From an uncultured Chthoniobacterales bacterium (GTDB lineage Bacteria > Verrucomicrobiota > Verrucomicrobiia > Chthoniobacterales > UBA10450): a stretch of 40,020 bases of DNA. The position numbers and the translations under genes are program-made. The notes under the pieces were generated by a model. The model had not been told where the DNA came from. It saw only the letters and a list, made by a program, of their open reading frames with translations, and searched no databases. Below, piece by piece: positions 1-8,601 of this stretch (position 1 is its first letter; every line of letters starts with the position of its first letter). The DNA lies in the NCBI GenBank assembly GCA_902805675.1, contig CADCTA010000060.1:1-40020 (forward strand), in the 5' to 3' direction.

Positions 1-1763
1 CGGGCACGTGTGCTCCATCGCATCCAGAGTGCGTAGAGCGCCACGAAGGCGAGCGCGATCATGGCCGCGCGAATGAGCAGCGCAATCGGCCGGGTGTCGC
101 CCATTTGCATTCCGGAGAACAACTGCTGCTGTTCCTCGGCATCGAAGCCGAGAACGCGTGTATCCCACGCGTAGTTCAACGAATCCCAAGCCAGCGACAC
201 GTCGTTGACGAGCGGCCAGCGTTTCATCCGGCCGGTCAACGCGCTTTGACCGATCGGTAGCCGCTCCTCGCCCGACGCCGCGCGGCGTTCGAGGAACGAC
301 TGAAATCCGAGGTTCACGCGATCCGGCGCGACCATGCCGGTGACATCTACGCGCTGCCATCCCGCGTCCGGCAGCCACACCTCGCACCAGGCGTGCGCAT
401 CCGACTGCCGCACGATGAAGAAGCCGCCGTAGGCGTTGAACTCGCCTCCGAGATAACCGGCAACCACGCGCGCGGGCACGCCGGCGAGGCGCATCAAGGT
501 GGCGAAGCTGCCTGCGTAATGTTCGCAAAAACCGACGCGCCGGTTGAACAGGAAATCGTCGAGGCCGTTCTCCTCGTATGCGCCGGGAGCGAGCGAATAG
601 CGGAAGCCTTGGGTCTGAAAATGCTCAAGCGCCCTTTTGAGTACGGCGCGCGGATTTGGATCGGCCACGACCCACGATTGCGCCAGTTCACGCACCCGTG
701 GGCTGATGGAACTTGGCACCGCGAGGAACCGCGGCAGTTCGCGCGGATGCACCTCCTTCTCCGCGATTTCGCCATATGAGGCCACCTCGTATTGGCGCGT
801 CCTCCGGATCGGCCGGCCACTCCAGAGATAGTTGCCGGGCGCGAGCGATGCGCCGGCGGGGGCGTGTGCCGGCCAGTCGAGCGCAAACATCCAGCGCGAT
901 TGATGTGGCTCTATCGTGATCCGCTGCCGGATCGGCTCGGCGGCCGGCGTTTGCTGCGCCTCGCGGGGCAGCGAGACCGGAAATCCGGGTGCTTTCCACT
1001 CGAACCCAGAGCCATCCCACATGATCGCGCCGCGCCAGTACATTGCGGAGCGCGGCGGGATTTTCCCGTCCGGGAACTCGGCGCGGAATGCGACTTCGGT
1101 GGAGTTCGCAAGCGACGTCACGCTCCCGGGCGAGAGTTCGTCGGAGAACCCGGCTGATGCGGACGAGGCATCCATCAGCGGAAAACGGAAGCCGGTCGAG
1201 ATGCGTGGGAAGAGAAGGAACAACAGCGCGATCAGCGGCAGCGCTTGCCCAATGAGCTTCCCAGCCGTGCGGAGTGGCGGCCAGAGAGCACCGCGCGCGG
1301 AGCCGCGATGGAACTGAACCAAAGCCACCGCAATGAGGGCGAACGCCGTGAGCAGTGCGAGCGCGTTTGCGAGATCCTGCGACATGATGAAGCCGCACAA
1401 ACAGAGCACCCAGCCGACGAGCACCATCACCTGGAACTCCCGCGCGGTGTGCGCCTCGAGCACTTTCAGCGACATCAAGACCACGAGCAGCGACACGCCG
1501 GGTTCGATACCGCGAAGCGAACCGTAGCTCGCCGCGATCGCGCCGAGAGTGGCCGTGGCGAGTATTACCTTCAGCACCGGCCAGCGCAGCCGGATGCCGC
1601 GCGGCTCCATCCAGAACTTCGCCGCCAGCGTGGTGACGAACAGCGCCGGCACCCAGGCGGCGAGCGCGCCCACCATCGGCGGGACCGTGAAGAGCAATGC
1701 GGTCGCAAGCCAAAGAAACGGGCGCCGCGGAATCCGCGTGTCACGTGGCCGCGCGACACTCAT
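1..1763 (-). CDS. TgpA-like transmembrane transglutaminase (3' end outside window)
   Basis: Membrane protein with a papain-like transglutaminase core, of the DUF3488/TgpA family. About 587 codons are visible. The N-terminal ~200 residues are a run of hydrophobic segments. A periplasmic domain follows with the catalytic triad in order: Cys413 in GFCEHYAGS, His457 in DAHAWCEVW and Asp473 in WQRVDVTG. Another membrane segment (AALLIRAAMIALAFVALYAL-like) lies near the window edge, so only the C-terminal tail is missing. The ATG start overlaps the stop of the upstream DUF58 gene in ATGA, so the two are probably translationally coupled. MoxR, DUF58 and TgpA genes together are a recurrent envelope-associated cluster. 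The family is known, but its substrate here is not evident. Confidence 0.9.
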   Translation of the reverse strand, partial: MSVARPRDTRIPRRPFLWLATALLFTVPPMVGALAAWVPALFVTTLAAKFWMEPRGIRLRWPVLKVILATATLGAIAASYGSLRGIEPGVSLLVVLMSLKVLEAHTAREFQVMVLVGWVLCLCGFIMSQDLANALALLTAFALIAVALVQFHRGSARGALWPPLRTAGKLIGQALPLIALLFLLFPRISTGFRFPLMDASSASAGFSDELSPGSVTSLANSTEVAFRAEFPDGKIPPRSAMYWRGAIMWDGSGFEWKAPGFPVSLPREAQQTPAAEPIRQRITIEPHQSRWMFALDWPAHAPAGASLAPGNYLWSGRPIRRTRQYEVASYGEIAEKEVHPRELPRFLAVPSSISPRVRELAQSWVVADPNPRAVLKRALEHFQTQGFRYSLAPGAYEENGLDDFLFNRRVGFCEHYAGSFATLMRLAGVPARVVAGYLGGEFNAYGGFFIVRQSDAHAWCEVWLPDAGWQRVDVTGMVAPDRVNLGFQSFLERRAASGEERLPIGQSALTGRMKRWPLVNDVSLAWDSLNYAWDTRVLGFDAEEQQQLFSGMQMGDTRPIALLIRAAMIALAFVALYALWMRWSTRA

Positions 1764-2632
1764 GAGAACACCGCCAGCGTGCGGAGGCAGCGATGAAAAT
1801 GCGCATCGCCGACCGCCGGTGCAATCTCGACGCCAGGCAGCCGCAAGCCGTATGGCCGCCGCGCGCGCTCAGCTTCGATCACCCACAACGCGAGCTGCGA
1901 AAGCCGTGCTTCGGTTTCGCTAAACCGGGTGGCGGCGAAGTCGAGATACAGCATACCGGCGGATTCGGTAACGAATTGCTTCGTCATCATCGGCTGTCCG
2001 CGCGCGACTGCCTTCCAGTCGACGTGCCGCTGCGATTCGCCGGGCACGTACGCGCGGACGCCGGCAAACTCGTCGCCTTCGCCGAGATCGGGCTGCGCGG
2101 CATTGCTGCCAGTGCGGGCGCGCGGTTGCGGCAGCGCTGTTTCACCGGCCGGCTGCGGGTAGACGATGTATCGCTGGTCGGCTTTGAATTGCCTCGTCGA
2201 GCGCAGAAATCCCAGCGGATACACACTCGTTAGGCAGAAGCTCTCGATCCGATATTCGCCGCGCGCCTCGGCCGGAAAGCGCAGTGTCACGCGTGCGGCT
2301 TTGCCCGGCGCGATCTCGTCGATCACTTCGCGCGCGGTCTCATATTCCGGCAGGCTCACTGTGATCGCACTGCGGGTTGCGCTCGCGTCATTCAACACCT
2401 CGATCGGCAGCGATAACTCCTGACCGGCGAAGGCTGCCTTGAGCGACTCGGCGGTCGCGTGGAGGCGCGTGACGTTCATCATCGTGTGAGGCACCGAGAC
2501 CAGCACGATGCTGCCGAGGACGAAGAGCAGCAGATAGGCGGCAGAGTTGCTCTGGCTTGCCCCGGCGTACCACATCGCCGCGAGGAGGAACATCAGGCCG
2601 ATCGAGCTCCGTGTAGGATGAACCATCGGCAT
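1760..2632 (-). CDS. DUF58 domain membrane protein
   Basis: Two hydrophobic segments near the N-terminus are followed by a soluble region with the DUF58 signature (YVPGESQRHVDWKAVAR, then a conserved TKQF). DUF58 proteins have a von Willebrand A-like fold and accompany MoxR ATPases. The reading frame stays open upstream to 2731, but that part lies inside an inverted-repeat element (2641-2753). I therefore prefer the ATG at 2632, or the second ATG at 2626, as the start. No clear Shine-Dalgarno sequence is seen at either. The stop overlaps the start of the downstream transglutaminase gene by 4 bases. The product probably works with the MoxR ATPase encoded just upstream, in an envelope or chaperone role that the sequence does not specify. 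Confidence 0.85.
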   Translation of the reverse strand: MPMVHPTRSSIGLMFLLAAMWYAGASQSNSAAYLLLFVLGSIVLVSVPHTMMNVTRLHATAESLKAAFAGQELSLPIEVLNDASATRSAITVSLPEYETAREVIDEIAPGKAARVTLRFPAEARGEYRIESFCLTSVYPLGFLRSTRQFKADQRYIVYPQPAGETALPQPRARTGSNAAQPDLGEGDEFAGVRAYVPGESQRHVDWKAVARGQPMMTKQFVTESAGMLYLDFAATRFSETEARLSQLALWVIEAERARRPYGLRLPGVEIAPAVGDAHFHRCLRTLAVFS

Positions 2633-2640
2633 AGCGGTCA

Positions 2641-2753
2641 CCGGTAGGGACGCCGCGCTGCGGCGTCCGAGGCGCGTCGCTCGCGCGCAGGAGGTTGCAT
2701 CGTCCAACAGTTTGCCACGCTGCCCGGACATCGCAGCGCGATGTCCCTACCGG
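2641..2753. repeat. Two-hairpin inverted-repeat element (family A)
   Basis: The 11-base ends CCGGTAGGGAC (2641-2651) and GTCCCTACCGG (2743-2753) are perfect inverted copies. Each end carries its own hairpin: 2648-2668 (9-bp stem, GCT loop) and 2726-2746 (9-bp stem, AGC loop). The element fills most of the space between the MoxR and DUF58 genes. The architecture resembles REP/BIME-type or small non-autonomous elements, but no transposase is nearby. Confidence 0.8.
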
Positions 2754-2786
2754 GGACGTGTTGTGCAGCGCGGATGGGTCGCGCGC

Positions 2787-3698
2787 TCATGCCACCGGCA
2801 CGCTGCGTAACAGCGCATCGGCCAGCGTGTGGCCACTTTGGCCCGGCTGCTCGATGTCGTGCGCCAGACGGTGACCCATGACTGGAATGCCGACCGCCTG
2901 GATGTCTTCCGGCAACACCATGTCGCGCCCACTCATCAGCGCCCATGCCTGTGCCGCGTGCAGGAAGGCAAGCCCCGCACGTGGCGAGAGGCCGCTGCTG
3001 TGGCGTTGGCGGGAGGCGTCGAGCAGGTCCTGCAGGTAATCGAGCAACGCCGCCGACGTGTGCACCTTGCGCACGGCATCCTGTGTTTCCACCAGCTCAT
3101 CTGCGCTGAAGACCGGCTTCAGCTCCTTGAGCATCTCGCGCCGATCCATGCCGAGCAGCATGGTGCGCTCGCTGGCGCGATCGGGCACACCAAGCTGAAT
3201 GCGCATGAGGAAGCGATCGAGCTGCGACTCCGGCAGCGGGAACGTGCCGACCTGGTGCTGCGGGTTTTGCGTCGCGATGACGAAGAACGGCTGCGGCAGC
3301 TCATGCGTGACGCCGTCAGCCGAGATCTGGTTTTCCTCCATCGCCTGGAGCAACGCGCTCTGCGTCTTGGCGGTGGCGCGATTGACTTCGTCGATGAGCA
3401 CCACCTGCGAGAAGAGCGGCCCGCGATGGAAGACGAAGCGCTGCGCCTCGCGGTCGAAGATGGAATTGCCGAGAATGTCGGCCGGCAGCAGATCGCTCGT
3501 GAATTGAATCCGCTGGAACCCGAGACCGAGCGAACGAGCGAGCGCCTGCGAGAGCGTCGTCTTGCCGACGCCGGGGATGTCTTCGATCAGCAGGTGTCCG
3601 CGCGCGAGCAGGCAGGCGACGGCGAGTTTGATCGCCTGCTCCTTGCCGACGATAACCTCACAGATCTGCCGGGTGAATGCGGCGACGCGGTCCTTCAC
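2787..3698 (-). CDS. moxR: MoxR family AAA+ ATPase
   Basis: AAA+ ATPase of 303 residues, the normal size for the MoxR family. The Walker A motif GVGKTT is at about 43-48, Walker B LIDEVN at 101-106, and the sensor region IATQNP follows at about 141-146. MoxR ATPases are thought to act as chaperones for partner proteins with von Willebrand A-like or DUF58 domains. Here the DUF58 and transglutaminase genes lie directly downstream on the same strand. The start is a GTG at 3698. The gap to the DUF58 gene is occupied by an inverted-repeat element, which could act as an mRNA hairpin between the two cistrons. Confidence 0.93.
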   Translation of the reverse strand: MKDRVAAFTRQICEVIVGKEQAIKLAVACLLARGHLLIEDIPGVGKTTLSQALARSLGLGFQRIQFTSDLLPADILGNSIFDREAQRFVFHRGPLFSQVVLIDEVNRATAKTQSALLQAMEENQISADGVTHELPQPFFVIATQNPQHQVGTFPLPESQLDRFLMRIQLGVPDRASERTMLLGMDRREMLKELKPVFSADELVETQDAVRKVHTSAALLDYLQDLLDASRQRHSSGLSPRAGLAFLHAAQAWALMSGRDMVLPEDIQAVGIPVMGHRLAHDIEQPGQSGHTLADALLRSVPVA

Positions 3699-3832
3699 TC
3701 GGGACGTTCCGCAAGTTCGGTCAGAATGGCAAGGCGGGGTGACAGGCGCGCGACGCTCAGCGCGCGCACGTGTGCGATCTGTTTACAACTGTGTCTTCGC
3801 GACGAACAGAGCATCGCGCCTGCGTTGCTGCC

Positions 3833-4000
3833 TTAGGCGGCGAGCAGCTCGACGTCGTCCAGCGCGGCGATGAATTCGCAGCCGGCGAGAATCTTCTCCA
3901 GATCAGCAGAATTTTGGAGCGCGCCGTCGTTCAGAATGCGCTGCCAGAAGGCGGTGCTGCCGGTTTCCGTGTCGTTCGAGAGGAGGGTTGGATTGATCAC
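3833..4000 (-). CDS. Small hypothetical protein (55 aa)
   Basis: A short frame starts at GTG 4000 and ends with TAA at 3833-3835. Its product begins (M)INPTLLSNDTETG and ends FIAALDDVELLAA. The composition is protein-like, with an acidic amphipathic C-terminal half. There is no ATG in the frame back to the upstream stop at about 4063, and no convincing Shine-Dalgarno sequence. I do not recognise the family. It lies upstream of moxR on the same strand and just downstream of an inverted-repeat element. It could be a real small protein or a chance frame. Conservation in related genomes would decide. Confidence 0.4.
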   Translation of the reverse strand: MINPTLLSNDTETGSTAFWQRILNDGALQNSADLEKILAGCEFIAALDDVELLAA

Positions 4001-4059
4001 GGGGTTCTGTTTAGCAGCACCTGTGCCACCGGCGGGCCGGCGCCGTGTCCCGCGAACGT

Positions 4060-4181
4060 GTCATCTTGAGCTGCGTAGACGGCGACGGACCTCACGCCGG
4101 GTCCTTTCGTCATCAACGGTAGTTCTCGCCTGCGGCCCTGCGTGAGGTCCTTCGGCGCGCTTCGCCAGCCTCCAGGATGAC
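4060..4181. repeat. Long inverted repeat with GTCAT...ATGAC ends (family B, copy 1)
   Basis: The outer ends GTCATCTTGAG (4060-4070) and TCCAGGATGAC (4171-4181) are imperfect inverted copies. An inner arm GGACCTCACGC (4087-4097) pairs perfectly with GCGTGAGGTCC (4140-4150). The element lies between the small gene 3833-4000 and tRNA-His. A related copy with the same ends and a similar CCTTCG core is at 37757-37869, so this is a dispersed family. Confidence 0.75.
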
Positions 4182-4231
4182 CGCGATGGGTGCGGCATTC
4201 ACAACTCGAGTCGACAACGCTTGTTGCCAGG

Positions 4232-4304
4232 GGTGGCCAACGGGACTCGAACCCGCAACAGCCAGAATCACAATCTGGAGCTCTACCATTGAGCTATGGC
4301 CACC
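4232..4304 (-). tRNA. tRNA-His (GTG anticodon)
   Basis: The minus strand folds as a full cloverleaf. The acceptor stem GTGGCCA pairs with TGGCCAC and has the extra 5' G (G-1) opposite discriminator C that marks tRNA-His. The D arm is GCTC/GAGC. The anticodon stem CCAGA/TCTGG has loop TTGTGAT, giving anticodon GTG. The T arm is GCGGG-TTCGAGT-CCCGT. The 3' CCA is not encoded: the genome reads CCT after the discriminator. Both G-1 and the discriminator are included in the coordinates. Confidence 0.95.
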
Positions 4305-4494
4305 AACGCAGCTGGGATTCTAGTTTTGGCAGGCGCGATTGCAAAGGCAAAGCGGGCACTCGCCAGCTGTGCGGTGGCGGCGTCACGTGGGCCCGAGGCG
4401 AAAGGCAAGCGCGCCGCGGCAGATGCTCCTCATAGTGGGCGCTTCGGATTGGCACGGGGTGCGCTTATACCTAGACCGTGCTTGCACCCGGGCA

Positions 4495-4522
4495 TTGCAA
4501 CTCCCCCCGAGACGGTTATCAT
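4495..4522 (+). promoter_or_regulatory. Candidate sigma70 promoter for the TPR gene
   Basis: TTGCAA (4495-4500) and TATCAT (4517-4522) are separated by 16 bases and lie just upstream of the ATG at 4538. The 5' leader would be very short, with no Shine-Dalgarno sequence. The rest of the 233-base space from the tRNA to this gene (4305-4537) shows nothing else apart from a 6-bp inverted repeat, GGGTGC/GCACCC (4457-4462 and 4484-4489). Confidence 0.4.
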
Positions 4523-4537
4523 CCGCTTCGCTCAAAA

Positions 4538-6781
4538 ATGAAGAAGATCGGTTTGATCCTCCTGGCCGGTTTTTCGCTTCTCCTCGCGCCCGTGCAGCTG
4601 CGTGCCCAGGCAGCAGCCGATCCGAGCGAAGTTTTCCTGAAGGCTTACATGACCTCGCAGCAGGGGGAGAAGCTGGAGCAGGACCAGCAGTACGCCGCGG
4701 CGCTCGCGAAGTTCCGTTTCGCAGGCAGCCTGCTCGAGGAACTGCGCAAAGCGCACGCCGACTGGCAGCCGGCGATCGTAGAATATCGGGCGCGCAAGAT
4801 CGGCGAGAGCATCCTGCGTGTGCAGAACAGGGCCGGCACGCAGGCTGACCTCGCGGCCACAAATCAGCCGCCACCGCCGACGGCTTCGCCGTTTCTGCCG
4901 CAGAACGCGGGCCCGGCGGAGCCGAGCGTAGAGGTTGGACCCGGGAAGCGCGGCAACGAAGGGCGACTCCCGCTTCCAACTGTCACCCAGCAGCAGCCTC
5001 AGCCTGCCGTTCAGCCTCAGCCGCAGCAGCCAGCTCCTGCGCAGCAGCAAGCGGCGCCTCCGTCCGTCGCTGCCGCGACGCCGAGCGAAGCCGCGATCAA
5101 AGCCGCCACCAGGAAGCTTCAGGAGAAGGTCGATCAGCTCGAGTCCGACCTGAAGAAATCGCGCACCGAGATCAGCAGCGTCCAAAAAGAGAAAGAGACA
5201 CTGACGGGCCGGCTACAGGAGACGAACTCCAAGCTGGAGAAAGCGCAGTCCGAATTGCTGAAAACGCAGGGCGCCGAGAAGCAGGTGCGCGATCAACTCG
5301 CCTCGGCTCAGGATTCGCTCAAGAAGATCCAGTCGAGCGGCAATACGGACGCGAAAGCCGCGGAAGCGTTGCGCGCCGAGATCGGCCAGCTCAAGAATGC
5401 GCTGACCAGCGCGGAGCAGGGACGTGCCGCGGCGGAGAAGGAGAAGGATGCGGCGAGTGCGAAGTTGAGCGAAGCCAACACGCAGATCGCCAGCGTGACG
5501 CAGGAGCGTGATGAGCTCGTCGCGCAGCTCAAGAACGCCGGCGAAGCCGCGCAACGCGTGCAGGTGCTCGTGGCGGAAAATTCCGACCTGACGAAGAAGC
5601 TCGCGGACGCGGAGAAGACGATCCGCGAAGTGAGCGAGGACAAGCCGAAGAAGGAGCAGGAGATCGCCGACGTGCGTCGCCAGGTCGAGCAGCTGCGCGG
5701 GCAGCTCGCCGCCAGCCAGAAGCAGAACCAGGAGTTTGAAACCACCGTTGCGGACCTCCGCTCGCAACTCGACGACGCCAGCGCCGAACTCCAGAAGGCG
5801 AAGCTGACGGGCGCGAATCCGGAGGAAACTCAGCGCCTCACGAAAGAGAACGAAATGCTCCGCTCGATCGTGATGCGCGAGCGTCAGGAAGACGCACGCC
5901 GAGATCAGGCTCGTAAGCTGATGATGGCGGAGTTCAACAAGCTCCAGATCAAGTCAGAAACGCTGGACAAACAAATCGAGCTCCTCGCGCAGCCGGTGGT
6001 GAAGCTGAATGCCGACGAGCTCGCGCTGCTGCGTCAGCCGGTTGTGGCGATTTCCGATAGCGCGAATCCAACCGCAGTGAAGGCGAGCTTCGAGATGGCG
6101 AAGCCGGCAGCGCCAGGTGCTGCTTCGGCTCCGGCTCCAGCTCCAGCGGCTGCACAGCAGGCCGCCGCTCCCGGTGCGCCCCCTACGCCAGGCCCCAACG
6201 TCGAGACGGCTTTCAAGCCGACCGTGCCGGACGAGCTGATTTCCGTAGCGCGCGATGCGAAGGAGAACTTCGATGCGGGCAAGTTCCGCGCATCGGAGAA
6301 GCAGTACGAGCAGATCCTGGCAAAGGCGCCGAACAACCTTTACGCATTGTCGAACCTCGGCGCGGTCTACTTCCGTACCGGTCGGTTGAAGGCTGCGGAG
6401 CTGACGCTCAAGAAAGCCACCACGCTTTCGCCGCAGGATGAGTTTTCGCGACGGACGCTCGGCATCGTCTATTACAAACAGGCCAAGTACGACGAGGCGG
6501 TGACGGAGTTAACCAAAGCCCTCGCCATCAATCCGAAGAGCTACATCGCGCACAACTATCTCGGCATCACCGCAAGCGAGAAGGGCTGGCAGGAAGCGGC
6601 GGAGAAAGAGATGCTCGAAGCGATCGCGGACAATCCCGAGTACGTCGACGCGCATTACAATCTCGCCGTGATCTACGCCACGAATAAGCCACCGGCGAAA
6701 GAGCTGGCCAAGCGCCATTACTCACGCGCGATGGAGCTGGGCGCGGAAGCGAACCCGTCGCTCGAGCAGCTCATTCGGTAA
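4538..6781 (+). CDS. Secreted coiled-coil and TPR repeat protein
   Basis: The 747-residue product starts MKKIGLILLAGFSLLLAP and has a signal peptide ending near LRAQA. I chose the ATG at 4538 because the frame further upstream does not look like protein. A Gln/Pro/Ala-rich linker at about 130-185 leads into a long coiled coil at about 185-470 (heptad-rich, Lys/Glu/Gln). A Pro/Ala-rich hinge follows at about 525-560. The last ~180 residues are four to five TPR units (for example NNLYALSNLGAVYFRTGRL and SYIAHNYLGI). TPR and coiled-coil parts suggest a periplasmic or envelope scaffold that binds other proteins. No enzymatic motif is present. It is convergent with the glycosyltransferase gene downstream. 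Confidence 0.88.
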   Translation: MKKIGLILLAGFSLLLAPVQLRAQAAADPSEVFLKAYMTSQQGEKLEQDQQYAAALAKFRFAGSLLEELRKAHADWQPAIVEYRARKIGESILRVQNRAGTQADLAATNQPPPPTASPFLPQNAGPAEPSVEVGPGKRGNEGRLPLPTVTQQQPQPAVQPQPQQPAPAQQQAAPPSVAAATPSEAAIKAATRKLQEKVDQLESDLKKSRTEISSVQKEKETLTGRLQETNSKLEKAQSELLKTQGAEKQVRDQLASAQDSLKKIQSSGNTDAKAAEALRAEIGQLKNALTSAEQGRAAAEKEKDAASAKLSEANTQIASVTQERDELVAQLKNAGEAAQRVQVLVAENSDLTKKLADAEKTIREVSEDKPKKEQEIADVRRQVEQLRGQLAASQKQNQEFETTVADLRSQLDDASAELQKAKLTGANPEETQRLTKENEMLRSIVMRERQEDARRDQARKLMMAEFNKLQIKSETLDKQIELLAQPVVKLNADELALLRQPVVAISDSANPTAVKASFEMAKPAAPGAASAPAPAPAAAQQAAAPGAPPTPGPNVETAFKPTVPDELISVARDAKENFDAGKFRASEKQYEQILAKAPNNLYALSNLGAVYFRTGRLKAAELTLKKATTLSPQDEFSRRTLGIVYYKQAKYDEAVTELTKALAINPKSYIAHNYLGITASEKGWQEAAEKEMLEAIADNPEYVDAHYNLAVIYATNKPPAKELAKRHYSRAMELGAEANPSLEQLIR

Positions 6782-6813
6782 GATCGCGCGCGGCTCGCAC
6801 AAGGCCGCAGAGC

Positions 6814-8511
6814 TCAGGGGTGATTCTTTACGATCACATATGGGCCGCACGTGGTGACCTGGTGGTAAATGTGAAAGTGCGCCGTCAGCTGCGCCTGCCA
6901 CCACGTCGCGCGCTCCTTGTGGAAGATCAGGAACATCGCGTCGGGCCTGCCCATTTTCTCGACCGCCTGATTCACGCTGAGGGAACCCTGCGCGACAGGT
7001 GAGCCAGTGTCGACGAGCGAGAACCTTTTGTTGAGATAAAACCCGAGGCTGCTTGCGGACGCGCGCGAGCCTTCGAAGAGGACTTCGCCGTTCGCCTCCG
7101 GCATGTTCAACAAGTGCGCGACACGGGCGAATGACAGGTGGGTTTCGTTGCGCGCGATCGACTCGATCGCGCCCAGCCCGATCGGCACGCTCGCCACAAG
7201 TAACGCGGTGATCGCAAGCGTCTCACGCTGGTGCCGCAAGAGGTGCGCCGCAGCTGCGCAGCAGATCGCGAGAGCGGTCGCGGCGACGGCGAGAAGCGCG
7301 GCATCTCCTTGCTGAAACGCCATCGAGCCGAGACCCGGAAGAACCAACGCGCCGCGTGCGACCGCGATTGCCGCGGCGGTTCCGACCAGTGCGACGAGAA
7401 CAAGCCCAGCCACACGCAACGGATTGGAAATCCGGTCCCACGCGCATGCCGCAAACAGGGCAAAGCCGCTCCAGCTCGCGACGGAATCGTACTCCTGCCG
7501 GCTGGCCACGAGAACGGGCAGAACGATTGCCGCCGCTAGCCAGCAAAGCGCGATCGCTTCTTCGAAGTCGAAGCTGGCGGGCCGGATAATCTTCCTCCAT
7601 GCGAACAGTGCGCCGGGCAGCACCAGGCAGACTGCGGGAAACCACCAGAGCAGGTGGGCAGCGAGGAATTCCCCGCGGGCCGCGCTGGCGAGTTGCGCCG
7701 CAATGCCGGCCGGGGAAAACGGGCTCAGCCATGGGCCGTGCAGCGCTGCGCCTGAGATGCTGCTGGTGAGGAGCCCGAGCCAGGGCGTGACGATCGCGGC
7801 GAAGGCAATGAGGCCGGACCACTGGAAGAGCGCCCGAAAGCGAAGACGCGATTCGCGGAAGCAGAGCGCCGGCAGGCCGATGATCAACCCCAGAAACAGC
7901 AGTGCGTAGGCGCCGCGGGTGAGATAGGCAAAGCCGGCGCAGAACCAGAAGGCGGCAAACCAAAGCCTGCGACCGCGCCGGCATTGATAACCAGCGACCG
8001 CGCACAAAACGGCACCCGCGACAAACATCGCGAAGAGCGGCTCGGGTGTGACCGCCCGGCCGAGAATGTAGGCACCGCACGTGGAGAGATGGATCAGGCC
8101 TGCGACAAAGCCGCGCCAATAGTCCGCCAGCCGTTCACCAATCAGAAACGTCAGCGCAACCGTAGCGACGAAGGCGAGCGCGGTCGGAACGCGCGCGGCG
8201 GCGGCGCTGGCGCCAAAGGTCTGAAAGGAGCCGAGCAACAGCCAATGCAGCATCGGTGGCTCGTCAGGCAACGCCTTGCCATCGCTGCGGGGTAGAAGCG
8301 GACTGTGGGTCGCAGCCATTTGCCGAGCGCTGCCGGCGTAGAAACCTTCGCCGCCGTTGTGTATCTCGTTCCAGCCTGCCGTGCCGATGTGCAGAATCGC
8401 AGCGAGCGCGACGAGGAAGACCAGCAGCGCATGCCGCACAGGCGGCGGGGGCAGCACCTGTGGCTCGGCAAACGTCTCACCCAGGCCGAACGTTTGGGTG
8501 CCGGTGGCCAT
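6814..8511 (-). CDS. GT-C fold glycosyltransferase, ArnT/PMT-like membrane protein
   Basis: Polytopic membrane protein of 565 residues with about ten or more hydrophobic segments. The first periplasmic loop carries GWNEIHNGGEGFYAGSARQM, the position where ArnT/PMT_2 family members have their acidic catalytic residue. DEPPMLHWLL follows, as in that family. Members transfer sugars from polyprenyl-phosphate donors to lipid A or other periplasmic acceptors. The C-terminal ~90 residues form a soluble domain. The gene lies downstream of the thioesterase and the LpxL-heptosyltransferase fusion on the same strand, which supports an LPS or envelope glycolipid role. The donor and acceptor cannot be read from sequence. 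Confidence 0.8.
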   Translation of the reverse strand: MATGTQTFGLGETFAEPQVLPPPPVRHALLVFLVALAAILHIGTAGWNEIHNGGEGFYAGSARQMAATHSPLLPRSDGKALPDEPPMLHWLLLGSFQTFGASAAAARVPTALAFVATVALTFLIGERLADYWRGFVAGLIHLSTCGAYILGRAVTPEPLFAMFVAGAVLCAVAGYQCRRGRRLWFAAFWFCAGFAYLTRGAYALLFLGLIIGLPALCFRESRLRFRALFQWSGLIAFAAIVTPWLGLLTSSISGAALHGPWLSPFSPAGIAAQLASAARGEFLAAHLLWWFPAVCLVLPGALFAWRKIIRPASFDFEEAIALCWLAAAIVLPVLVASRQEYDSVASWSGFALFAACAWDRISNPLRVAGLVLVALVGTAAAIAVARGALVLPGLGSMAFQQGDAALLAVAATALAICCAAAAHLLRHQRETLAITALLVASVPIGLGAIESIARNETHLSFARVAHLLNMPEANGEVLFEGSRASASSLGFYLNKRFSLVDTGSPVAQGSLSVNQAVEKMGRPDAMFLIFHKERATWWQAQLTAHFHIYHQVTTCGPYVIVKNHP

Positions 8512-8520
8512 TAGTGCTGT

Positions 8521-8601
8521 CTCATACTCTTAATCTTGATCCTGCTCTTAATCCTGTGCGGCGAGAGGATTAGGATTATGAGTAGGATTAGGAGTAGGAT
8601 C
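8521..8601. repeat. Short-unit (CCTAAT-like) inverted tract
   Basis: Degenerate 6-7 base units run in both orientations. On the left are CTTAATC, GATCCTG and CTTAATCCTG (about 8529-8555). On the right are AGGATTAGGATTATGAG and TAGGATTAGGAGTAGGATC (about 8566-8601), so the two halves are roughly inverted. The tract extends into the 3' end of the thioesterase gene and separates it from the glycosyltransferase gene. Confidence 0.65.

Noticed and set aside
688-1713. A 341-codon open frame on the minus strand
   Set aside because: It lies in another frame of the transglutaminase gene. It lacks family motifs, is very Arg/Ala-rich, and the alternative frame gives a complete catalytic triad.
2829-3836. 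A 335-codon plus-strand frame over moxR
   Set aside because: MoxR on the minus strand has Walker A and B motifs. This frame has none.
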